In this document: positions 1-15,000 of the stretch, one piece after another
How the letters are laid out: each line of letters begins with the position of its first letter
How positions within the stretch are numbered: position 1 is the first letter of the stretch
Assembly: GCA_003116995.1 (NCBI GenBank)
Contig: BDSL01000079.1
Location: 460,204-524,203, forward strand
Reading direction: 5' to 3'
Source of the DNA: Yamagishiella unicocca
Lineage: Eukaryota > Chlorophyta > Chlorophyceae > Chlamydomonadales > Volvocaceae
DNA length: 64,000 nucleotides
Notes under the pieces: model-generated
What the model saw: only the letters and a program-made list of their open reading frames with translations
The model's database searches: none
What the model was told of the DNA's origin: nothing
Program-made: the position numbers and the translations under genes

Positions 1-136
1 TGGAGAGCTATGTCAATGTGCACAGAAGCCTGCAACGCTTGGCCTCGTCAGCAGCACCCGCGTTAGATTGATGATCAGCGTTGGCAATTCACTGACAGAA
101 AGTCCTTCTCTGCCCTTTTGGCCTCATTATCTGCAG
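1..136 (+). other. 5' flank/intron of the truncated glutamate dehydrogenase gene
   Basis: This stretch precedes the first exon I can identify with confidence. It ends in a CTGCAG acceptor at 131-136. The first 66 bases can be read as a short helical peptide (frame starting GAG AGC TAT at 3) that would suit the N-terminal helix of the family. It runs into TGA at 69-71 and I found no convincing splice donor, so I do not call it an exon. The true start and any organelle transit peptide lie upstream of the window. Confidence 0.5.
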
Positions 137-4381
<4,245 letters not shown>

Positions 4382-5398
4382 GGGCCGGGCAGCGGTAGCA
4401 GCAACAGCGGCACGTTAGCCAACAGGCGCCGTTGGATTGGGCGAGCGAGCGAGCGTGGTGGGGCCGATGGGATCCGAGAGCGGGCAATGGGGCCACGGAC
4501 GGCGGGCTGCGGTGTGGTTCCGATCGGACGCAGGCTTCTTTTTGCTTGGCTGCCCTTGCGGAGCAGCACGCTAGCAACGGACGGGTGGGCTGCGGAGTCC
4601 AGGCGAGCCCCCGGTAGTGCGAGGCCGCTGGCAATGACGCAGGCGCAAGGGCTATGTCGTGTGCTTTTTGCAGCATAGGGGAGCGCTGAAGTGGGTGGCG
4701 GTGCGGGAGCGGCGATGACGCTTCAGCGCTGGGCCTACCGGCTCGCCCCATCCTGTCGCCTTGGTTGGGTGTGTGCGCAGTGCCGCTTGCGCAGTGTCTC
4801 CTGTTGCTCACATGCAATGAGTTGGGGAGTCGCCCGCTTTCCACGCCATAAAGCGAGGCAGATGAATTGCATTGGCTAGTTGCGGTATGCGGTTGTTCAT
4901 CAGCTGTCCTTATTTGTTCAGGTTGCAAGGTAGGCGCATACAGGTGTGCCTAGCGTTGTCATCCAGATGTGTGTAGCGGTAGCGGTGCTGTGTATTGGTG
5001 CTCACCCAACCCAGCGACACGGATTAATGGTGGGGTACTGACTCCACCCGCACATACAAGTCGCAAGCTGGCCATTCAGTATTGGCGAGGCGCCCGGGGC
5101 GCGTCTTATCAGGGCGAGCGGGCATGTGAGGGGATGTTGGATGCATGCCGGGTCAGGTGGCCGATGGCGCACTACTTGTGGTTGCAGCGCTTATAATTAG
5201 CAAGGCGACTCGGCATCCCGTGCTGCCTCCTGCTCCTGGAGGTGCTTCCTTGACGACGTGGTTCGTAGCAGCCGCGGGGGAAACGGTCCCCCGACCACAC
5301 CAGGTATCTTTCGGCGGGCGTGCGCTGACGGGATGAAAGACGGGCATTAGGTCGAGCTGCGCAGCCCGACCCATGGGTCCACATGGGGCCGCGGAGGA

Positions 5399-5403
5399 TT
5401 ACA
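5399..5403 (-). terminator. Candidate TGTAA poly(A) signal of the ankyrin gene
   Basis: TTACA on the + strand reads TGTAA on the - strand, about 625 nt past the TAG at 6027-6029. TGTAA is the usual poly(A) signal in chlamydomonadalean algae. No nearer copy was seen. There is no transcript evidence. Confidence 0.35.
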
Positions 5404-5977
5404 AGGTCCGCGTGCGGTGTTGCCCTCGAACGGTTTGTGGCGGCCCACGTCAGCACCATGGTACAAAGGATTGGCGGAGGGGTTGTTGGGCAGGGATGCG
5501 AATGCTGGCGTGTGCAAATCAGGGTAGCCGACCCTCGACCGTGGAAATTGTTTCGCTGCGTGGTCCTCAGCAACTCGGGCCTTCTACGACATCAGACCCT
5601 TCGTGGGGACGTGATGCGTTTCTGTCCCTCGCGGGAAGGGGGTCTCTAGCCACACGCATCCTAGCTGGCTACACACGGGTGACATGCTACGACAATGGCC
5701 TTGGAACCACACCCGTCGGCATTCAATTCTCGTGTTGAATTATTGCGGATTCAATCGACAACAAACGTACTTCAGCAGGCTCAGTGTTCTACAAATACAC
5801 ATGCCAAAACAAGTCACGGGGAACCTTTAGTCGGCAAAACTCACAACGGCACCTTCGTCATCAGCACGGCGGCAGAGCCTTCAGCAGGCGCCGCAGCTGT
5901 GGTGCCTCCCTTATCGTCATTCACGGCCCTCGTCCCCCCCCCATTCCCGCTTAACGGCTAGTTTCCGGCCTCTGTCT

Positions 5978-5982
5978 TGTAA
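5978..5982 (+). terminator. Candidate TGTAA poly(A) signal of GDH
   Basis: First TGTAA found after the GDH stop, 1.6 kb downstream and only about 45 bp before the stop of the convergent gene. Using it would give a long 3' UTR. A different signal may be used. Confidence 0.25.
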
Positions 5983-6026
5983 CCGTGTCTTCTCGGGCCC
6001 CCTGTTATGTCGTGATGTCACACCGG

Positions 6027-9000
6027 CTACACTAGCTCGTTGATTTGTAGGAGCTCCATGATCATGACCAGTACTTCGCGCGCGTCCTCTATGGCATCCA
6101 CCAGCGCCTGCGTGTCCACCTCGAGCATCAGCTCGAAGCCAGCCTGCAACCAGTAGCGGAAGTTAGGTCCGGTGGTTGGCGACCGCAACAGTGCATGGCT
6201 CGTCGGCTGCTCTTGGTGTTTAGAAGAAGGTGCAGAAGCACCAACGGTCAGGGAGAAATAAGGCCAGAGAGAGAGGGGCAGCGGCTCGGGAGTGTGACTG
6301 CCGTACGTATTCCGAACTGCCCCAATCCCCCAGTACGGGGAAACGAAAAGCTGCAGGCAGCAGGTACACTAAATCCAGACTCCACGCTGTGCCCTGCACG
6401 CACCATGAACTGGTCGCTAGCCTCCTCCAGCTCGGTGCTGAGGGTGGCGTACACCTCTGCACTGCTGTCTGCCAGCGTCTTTGCCATGCCTTCCGCGTCT
6501 GCCGCAGCCTCTCCCGTCAGTGCCTTGATTGACTCTTCCAGCTGCTTGGATGTCTGTAAGGCCGGGAGGTGCAGGTGTGGGGTATTAGAGTGCGCAATGC
6601 TTCCCGTAATACCCGTATGCCTCAGGTGACCAGTTACGGTGCTCAGACAGTTACGGAGGGCCAGGAGTCAAAGCAGCAGCCCGCTGAGCGCTCGTGGTAG
6701 CAGCCGCCACTTACGTTACCCAGGGCCTCCAAAATTTCATTGGCCTCCTTTATCGCGTTGGTCAGCGGGGCGGTGGCGTCAGCCAGCTTCTTGGGCATGG
6801 GCAGCGCGAGGCTGGCCACAGCAATTGCAACACAGCGACAGGGGGTGAGGGATCAGTGTGCACTCTGTGTGTATGCGGGAGGTACAAACGCACTGTGCAA
6901 TGGGAAACAGTGGGACTGGTGCAGACTCCGTAAGCGCTTCCCTCTCCCTCTCCTCCTCCAGCCGCCCAGTGGAACCCCAGCGGCGGCGGCGGCGTAAAAC
7001 CCTAAAACCCTTTTTTTCCTTCCCACGGCGTCACGTCAAACCACCGACATGCTTGTTTCCGCCCACACCCCTTTTGTCCCACTCACAGGAGCTCTGGGGG
7101 TACCTCTGACAGCGCGTCAGCCAGCTCGAGGTCTCCGTCAATGACCGCCTCCACCGTGTCCACCACCGCCTCCACCGTGGCCACCAGCTCGTCGAACTTG
7201 TCCTCCGCTGCGTTGATCAGACCCGTGGACACCGACACCGCAACCCCGGCGGCTATGATGGTGCAGGCGCCGATGGCGGCGCTGAGGCCGCTCTCCTCGT
7301 ACTTTTGCATGACGCGCTCGGAAAACTGCTTCGCTCCCTGGGGGCCCAAGTTGCGAACAACCGCAACAGTGCAGTGTCAGCCCTAGGCAGGTTTCTCAAC
7401 ACCTTACAGATGGGCCATCGGGATCTGCTCCTGAACGGTATGCGGCGATGCCAGCGGCCCTGCGCACCTTTTCGACCTCCTTGCGTACCGCCTCGGGCAG
7501 GGGCAGGCCTGTCTTGCTCTCCCAAACGTGAACCACGGCGTCAGGGCCCTGCAAACAGGTAACCGTACGGCAACGCAACCGTACGGCAACGCATAACGGC
7601 ACGCTACGCGTCACGGAGCTGAACCAACGGTGTTGGCAGCGGTTGCACTTTGTTTGGCTTAAAGGAGCAGGTAGGGACAACGTTTGCCCCGCGCTGGTGG
7701 CAGAGACAGGACTAGTAGGGGTATACAGGACTAAATGGCCACAACCCAAGGACGTACCAGCTCAATCACTCCTTCGGCCAGTTTTTTAGCCAGCATCTCC
7801 GGGTCAGGAATTGGGAATTTGCCTCCCGCGCAGGCTTCCTGCAGCGCCTTCAACATTGCAGCGCACTCCGGGCCGAACTCATTCTTGGCTAGCTCCTGAA
7901 CGGAGAGGAGGACAAGTGCAAAATGGCAGGGACCGTACGGGTTTGGTAACTCCTGGTAATGAAACGTCCGCCGCTCGGCCAGATAACCATGCAGCTGTGG
8001 CTGCCTGTAGGGGCTCATGTCGGTGTGTATCCAATCGAATTCGCCTACCCTCCTAGCCTAATTTGATTTCCCTCCCCAACCATGGCTTGCCAGGTAGTTA
8101 TCGGCTTCGCGAGCTGCATCCACGACGTCCATCACGTTGTTGGCGGCATTGTCGATGATGGTGTCAGCGCTACGGCGGCGCCCCTCCTCCGGCTGCTGTG
8201 TGTTACCGCCCTCGCCAGCCGGAATGCTCTGCAAGGGCGTGGGCCGATGCATTCGCTCCCAAGCAACGGCGACGGATGGAACACTCATGGCAATTTGATT
8301 TCGATCACGGCGTAACGTGTACCGAATGCAGGCGGGAGGAGTTTAAGGCCAGACCCACTGTCCCCGAAAGGGCTGCCCGGCAAACATGCACGGAGACAGG
8401 CAGGCCGACAGCAGTGTCGTTCCAACACAACCCCGGTTGGCCCCTACACAAGATTTCAACGCCCACCGACTCACCCCGGCCAGCGCGCTCCGGAGCCTGG
8501 CCGTGAAGGGCTGCCCCAGCTGAGCCTCCATCTTCTCGATGAGCGCCTCGCGGCCCTGCGACAATGCCGGACACTCTAAAGAAGCTACTTCCGGCAAATC
8601 CAAATTGAACGGCCATATGCCGGCAGCAGCTATCGGTCTTGCTGAGGCCCTCTCTGCAAGTCGCCGGGAAGGTCGCGGAGCCCAAAGCAGCAATGCGGTT
8701 GTCTTTTCGTGACAGCGTGGAGTGCCGCGGGGTGCAGCCAGAGCGTTGTCGCGCCAGCAGCAACCCGCCAATCTCCCACCTACCTGCTCCAGCGCCCGCT
8801 GCCCGAGACCCTTGGCGAATTCCAGCGGATCCGGAATGGCGGGGATCTCTCCAGCGGCCTGTGCCGCCCGCAGCCTGTCCACCAGCTGCTTGGCGACCGC
8901 ACTGCCGCCCAGCTTGTTGACCGCAGCCTCCCACCTGAGGCCGCATACGCCCGCAAGTGCCCGGGTGGATGAGCGCATAAGCCAAATACTGCACAACTGT

Positions 9001-12000
9001 ACGACAAAAAACCGTACGACATGTGACACGCTGCTTTTTTGCCTGCTGCGAATGACGGGCCGGCCAGGCTGTGCAAGATAAAAGTCAATGGTAACTACAG
9101 GTGCAGGCCGCAGCGCTGCAGCCTGCACTCGTCTCCTCCCCCGCGTACATTGGTTCCTCCACGGCGGCCTTGAAGATGGGTTCCTCGTCAAAGCCGGCGG
9201 GCTGCTGCCGCTCCGCGAGGACCTGCGCTGATGCGTGATAATTCAGTTACATGGTGGTGGCCGTATGGTGAACCCTTCTGACTCCTTACTTCGAGTTATC
9301 CAACCATCCCAGAATCTCAGCCATTTAATTTGTGTGGACGTGGTAGACCAGTGCTGTTGAGCACATTCACCCACGTTCGCTCCCAACTAGGAACGCAAAT
9401 AGGCGGCGTCCAATGCCTCAAACAAGCACACAAGTCAGCCGGTGCGTAGACCCACACACCCACCTGCGCCATGAAACCCGCCTTGTCCTCAGCCTTCGCC
9501 GTGAGGTACGACATGAAGTGCTGTGCGGCCTCTTGCGCCAGCGCGGCGCTCGTCTTTTGCAGCTTGTCGCTGTACTCCTTAGCCTTCTTGACCACCGTTG
9601 CATTGTATGCGCGGACGACAGCGAGGCAGACGTCCGCGTCCGTCACGTCGGAGATAGTCGGCCGCATGGCCTCAACCTCCTCCTTGGGAATGGCTGTCGG
9701 GGGGTTCGAGGCAAGCGGCGGGGTAAGCGTTGGGCGACCTCGACATGCAAGGTGGTTGCCGAGCAGGTTGTAAAGACGGTCGGCATATTTGCAGACAGCT
9801 CGCTTGAGGGTCAGCAACCAGGTCCGAAATGGGCGAATTGTAGTTGCGGGCAGTTGTGAATTGCCTGGCTGGTGCCTGTCTGCTCCTGCTGTAGACGCGT
9901 GTGGTCATGTGACGCGTAATTTTGCCCTATGATCACCTGGCCAATCAAATGTGATTTCGTTCTCGGAAGCTAACATCTGGTCCCACACGCTTGGGCCGAC
10001 TGGAGGCTCCGCGAAGACGATGGCCTTCTGTGTGTCCGGGTCGTAACCGAGAAACCTGTCATCGCCGCCAACCGAAGCGCAAACAGCGGGTTTCAAATCC
10101 TCTTACACCCCCAAAAGAGGTAGCGACAAACTGGGAATTAACAACGGCATTTCAGGCAATGGGCAAGGCAATCGACTTCAATGGGTTGCCCACAGCGCTG
10201 GCCCGCAAGGCTGCCCTTATCAACACAGACTTCAATACGTCATTACTGCTTGCCTGCGAATGAGGAACGTCTTGATGCCGTCCACGGTCTCCGGCATTGA
10301 GACGATTGCTGCAGTGGGCTCAGCGGCGTCAGCAGCGTCCGCAGTTGGGTCTTCCTGATCGGCGCCGTCGGTTTGAGCTGCAGCGTCCGGCGCGGTTTGC
10401 AGCCACTGGGGAAGCAGCTCCTTGGCAATATCGTACCTGCACACCCAGCACCATTGAGACACACCAAGCTCAGCAAATACATTCCTGGGTCCGCGGGAAG
10501 TGCGGGCCCCGTGCAGAATTTCTCCGTGAGGGGCCCCTGCTCTTTAGTGCCACCCATGCACCTACTCGACGGGTTCCGAAGGCACGACGCCCATGTTTCG
10601 GCGATTGACCCAGTCCTCACGCTGGGCAGTTGGCAGCTCGTTGTACCTGTGCGAGGCGGTACGAGGCGGTACATGCCAACCGCAACAAAAAAAGATGCGT
10701 TAAGAGGGGGCATCTCTGCGCATTCGATAGGCTGCCAACAGCCGTTGGTCTCTGTATTGTGCCGGGCTATGCCTCGCGACACACTCACTCGTTGAAGAGC
10801 GCCTGCTTCTTCTCCATTGCCGTCTCGATGTAGTCGTTAAACCACGAGTCCAGCGTTCTCGCGGATGCTGCGTCACTTTGGCCGTCCAAGCTCACCCCCT
10901 CGTCAATGACGTGCTTGAGGTACTGCGGCATGAGCCTCTGCACATGCATAGAGGACGCGGCGCGGTCAAGCGGAGCACAACACCGAGTCAGTGATACAGA
11001 CTACAGCAAAACCTCAAAAAAGACATCTCCTAGCAAGCCCCTTCGTTCGGCAACCCAAACCATTTCGCTCGGTGAAAGGAACACAGCTATACAATACACA
11101 ATGCGCTGCTGTTGCACTAGTAACGCGGAGTTCCAAATACGCGCCCATAAAAAGGCCGCGAGCGTAGTCCCGGTGCGCGAGCGCAGCCCCGGTGTGGATC
11201 GGTTCGGACCTGCGTGCCGAAAATGCTGTGCACGTGAACGGACGGGACCTGGGAGCGCGCAGTCACAACCTCACCGCGTTTCCGTAGTTGAGGACGGCGC
11301 TTTGGACCTGGGACATGAACTTCTTCTTGTAGCGCTCGTAGTCCTTCCAGTTGGTGGTCAGGTCCATTTTCATGAAGCTGGGTGAGAAAGGATGGCCGGG
11401 GCGGTGGGGTCACCGGCGTTGGCCAAACACGATGGATTGCAGGCAGGAGTGGCGTACACCGTGTACCATGACATGCAAGTTGGGATCGGCACGTGATTCT
11501 CAAGTGCCCGAGCTCCGTTGCGCGACACTGCTCCCTTGCTTGGCCACATCCTGCCGCCTGCCTTACCCCCGGAGTGAAGCCATACTGCGCACCACTCGCT
11601 TACCCGTAGTCGATGTTGCACTTCAGGATCCGGACCTTGTTGATGACGGTCTCAACCCAAGCCATGTCGTTGACGTGCTCCGGCTCGATACCCAGCCACC
11701 GGTAGTATGACATGCGAGTGTCGGCCCCCTCCAGCCCGTTGCCGTTGTCCAGGATGTCGCTGCGGTGCACACGGCGAAATCCATCAAGGTAAGACCCTCT
11801 GAAGACGTACGCATGGTGGGGCAGCGACGTTGCAGCATGCGCCGCTTGAGTACGGCGCCAGCTCAAGCGTCGCATATCTCCAAGCGCCGTGGAAAGTGCA
11901 ACGTGTGAGGATTGGCAAGCACGGTGATTGCGCGCGCAACGTGACACTGCTCACCGCATGAGAATGCCCGTCTGCTTCTCTGTCAGGTTGACGGGCGCCC

Positions 12001-15000
12001 GGAAGTACAGCATGACGTGCGCGCACGCCATAGCGGGATCGTACTGCGCGATCGGGCGCCTCATCTGCAGGGTTTCATATGGAAGATGGTGGTCGGAAAT
12101 GGCATTAGCCTTCTTGGGAGAAGCTGTGTGTCAGGAAAGGAACAGACAACAAAGTCCCATTTCCTGTGACTGTGAGGACAAGTCATCGCGCAGTTCCGAC
12201 TGAATTTCAGGGTCATTATTCTGCTGTTATGTCCAGAGGATGCCCACTATACAAAATATGTCTCACTGGCAGGCAGTGCAATTTGGATTCTAATGGGCAC
12301 CATCAGTGCGGGCCAGGACGCCTGCCCACCATTTCAAGGAGGAGCTTGACGATGAGCTTGGCTGCGAGTGGCAGAAGGCGGGGGCCGCAGTGCATTTCGA
12401 AAGCGGCTCGAGTTATAATGTGGGTCTGCCATCTCGGCGCGTATTGGAAGGAAGTGTGTGCCCTGATGCAGATGCTTTTGGGATGTTGGGAGCTTGTCTG
12501 CCAGTATGTGTCGTCGAAATGAAGATTTGTGCCGCTGATTACTAATAACTTGCACCGTGCACCGGCCCTCGACACCGAGAGCTTCTTACGCAAGGTTTAT
12601 GAACACCTTAGCTTCAAAAAAGGATCCAGGCTAGTCGACTTCAGATGCAATGAAAGCCATCGAATGCTCGCCTACGTCGTACTGTAGTTAGCCATGCAGC
12701 CCTATCCTATCGTATCGTACGCACCCGCAAGCGTCACCGCCTTGATGGTGGCCTTGATTGGATCCATCATTCCAAGCGCGTCCTTGATGTACCCCAGACC
12801 CTTCTTCGCCAGTGCCGTAGCTGTTGAGAAGTTGAAGCGACCGTTTGGACACAGGGTGCGCAGGTCACATCCACATCAGCAACCCGCACCGCATGCACAT
12901 GTACCGCTCTGGGATGGTGGCGCGGTCATGCGCGCACCGCGCTACCGTATCCGCTACAAACAGGTCAAAACCGATGACAGGGCCCACCACGAGTACATCA
13001 TGCCGTCATGTGTGGATTTTGCAGCAAGTCGCAGTGCCAAACCCGACGGACAGAAGGGCTGTCCCGTGTATCAATGCACGGACATGCTCGTACCGTTCAT
13101 GCCTGGAATCGGGACGTCTCTTAGGCTCTCGGGATCATAGAACGCCAAGCGGCCTCCTACTTTGATGACCTTGTTGGCTTGCTTCATGAAGTCATCGGGG
13201 CTCTTGCTGGGCTTGCCCTTCTGTGGGACCGACAGATGCGTGAAAGCGGCCCAGGCTGCAAGTAAACGCATCTCGGCCACCAAGCCACAGGATAGGAAGA
13301 GTATTGCGCTGCAGGGCAAACGCCCGGTCGGCCTCAATGCGGCGACATCTGCCTCCACACGGGCCGATAAATGCGAAAACAGCATACTGAAAAATGAAGG
13401 GAAGCAGGCGCCGCAGAACCCACCTTGTCTCGCGGGCTGTTGTCCGACAGCTGCTGGGCCTTCTCCTTTACCTTCTCGATCATCTCCGCGCGTTGCGCCT
13501 GCGCGCGCGCAAGCTGACGGTCATGCAATCATGCGTGGCAACTACAATCCATTCCGATCCATTCCGTACGCTGGGCCCGTGAGTGCCGCCATCAGCTCGA
13601 AGGCAGGGACCCTCGCGCGGCATTCGCCTGTTGCTGCTGCAGACTTACTTTCTGGTTGCTCATGGCGGCCTTGATCCTCTGCTTGTTGTTGCCGGTTTCC
13701 TCCAGGCAGGCCTCATCCAGCTGCAAATGCGCAACACGGGGGTCCATGGATCAGTAGCAGCGCAACATTTGCGACGCGGCCTCAATCCATTATACGCCCA
13801 GATACTTAAAAAACGATGCAGTACAATACAGCAGTGTCCATGAAGAAGCTAAGCTTACGATATAGTAGTAGTTATGACGCTCGGATGTGGTGCCGTACGC
13901 CTGGGCGTTGGCACGTGCGTACAGCAGAGCCTCCTCCAGGGGCGACTTGGGTGCGAAGGCCGAAACCGGACCCCCGTTGATGGCAGCGCCGCGCTGGATG
14001 AGCAAGAAGGTGATCTCTGGCAGCCCGAAGCGGCAGGACAGGTGCAGCGGTGACAGCCAGGGGTGAGGGCGGCCGATGCCGGGGATCTCGATGCTTGAGA
14101 GGAACCTCTTGGTGCTGTAAAACATGTCCCGCAGGCTGGACTTCATGTCCTGCCACAGCTTGGCGTATGGGTTGTACCGGGACCCCTGCAAGCAACAGAT
14201 ATACACACGTGTTAACGCACATTTCGGTCTACAAGGCAAACCTGTCCACAGAAGACGCAGGGCGCATCACACCTACACGCCGCCCGCACGCCTTCACGCA
14301 CCGCGTCCTTGAGCCGTTTGCCCTCCTTGACCTTGTCCTGGAACAGTTTGGCCTGCTTGGCCATGTCTTTCTTGTAGTTGCCCGAGAACTCCGCTCCCGC
14401 CATGTTCGGATCGGATCCCAGGTCCAGCAGCGCCCTGCCATGTGTACGATACGTGAGTGCAAGCATGGGACATCGCCGGCATCGGGCGGAGTGGCTAGCA
14501 AATGAAATGTGGTAATTTACCGGGGGTAGGAAACCTCCTGGATTCGGCTTATGCTGCCAAGTGGCTCGCATCCAAGGGGGCCCAGGGTACTTACCGTACA
14601 CTGTCGTACTTCTTCTGGCAGATCGCGATGTGCAGGGCGATGCAGCGGCTGTTGCAGCGCCCCAGCTGCTTCTCCCACTGGGTGGCAGGACATGCATGGG
14701 AAACAAAATGGGTTTGAACGGTGATGAAATCCCAGATGCGTACTGTGTAAGCGATCAGCAGGCCGCTCGTGTGCCATGTGCCAGAACTGAGGTACTGCCG
14801 TGTACCAGAACTGAGGTACTAAAGTTGGCATGTCCAGCCAGTACTGAAATCGTACCCCTCCATTATGCAATCAGTTGAACTCTTTGGTCTTCACGCAATA
14901 GTACTGTTGTGCAGCAACTCGCAACATGTTGTGGCCCCCCTCGCTCACCAGTCCTCGGAAGTACGTCGGAATGTCTGGCAGCCACACCCAGGCGGCGTTG

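Larger units (their letters stand above)
4382..6026. other. Convergent 3' region between GDH and the ankyrin gene
   Basis: There are 1.6 kb between the GDH stop on the + strand and the ankyrin-gene stop on the - strand. I see no conserved exon here; the short open frames have no family-like content. It presumably holds both 3' UTRs, which may overlap, because the first TGTAA on each strand lies far into the other gene's side. Confidence 0.6.
6027..13720 (-). other. C-terminal helical region (exons 36-58, about residues 1698-2638)
   Basis: I do not recognise a named domain. Most exons read as charged amphipathic helices. Two stretches resemble each other: exon 50 (IPAIPDPLEFAKGLGQ) and exon 53 (FPIPDPEMLAKKLAEG), an internal duplication. 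Exon 55 holds one hydrophobic Ala/Val/Gly-rich segment of about 20-25 residues (starting AAIGACTIIAAGVAV) that could be a membrane helix or hairpin. The last exons are coiled-coil-like (Lys/Glu/Leu-rich). Overall this may be a second membrane contact opposite the lipidated N-terminus. Confidence 0.6.
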
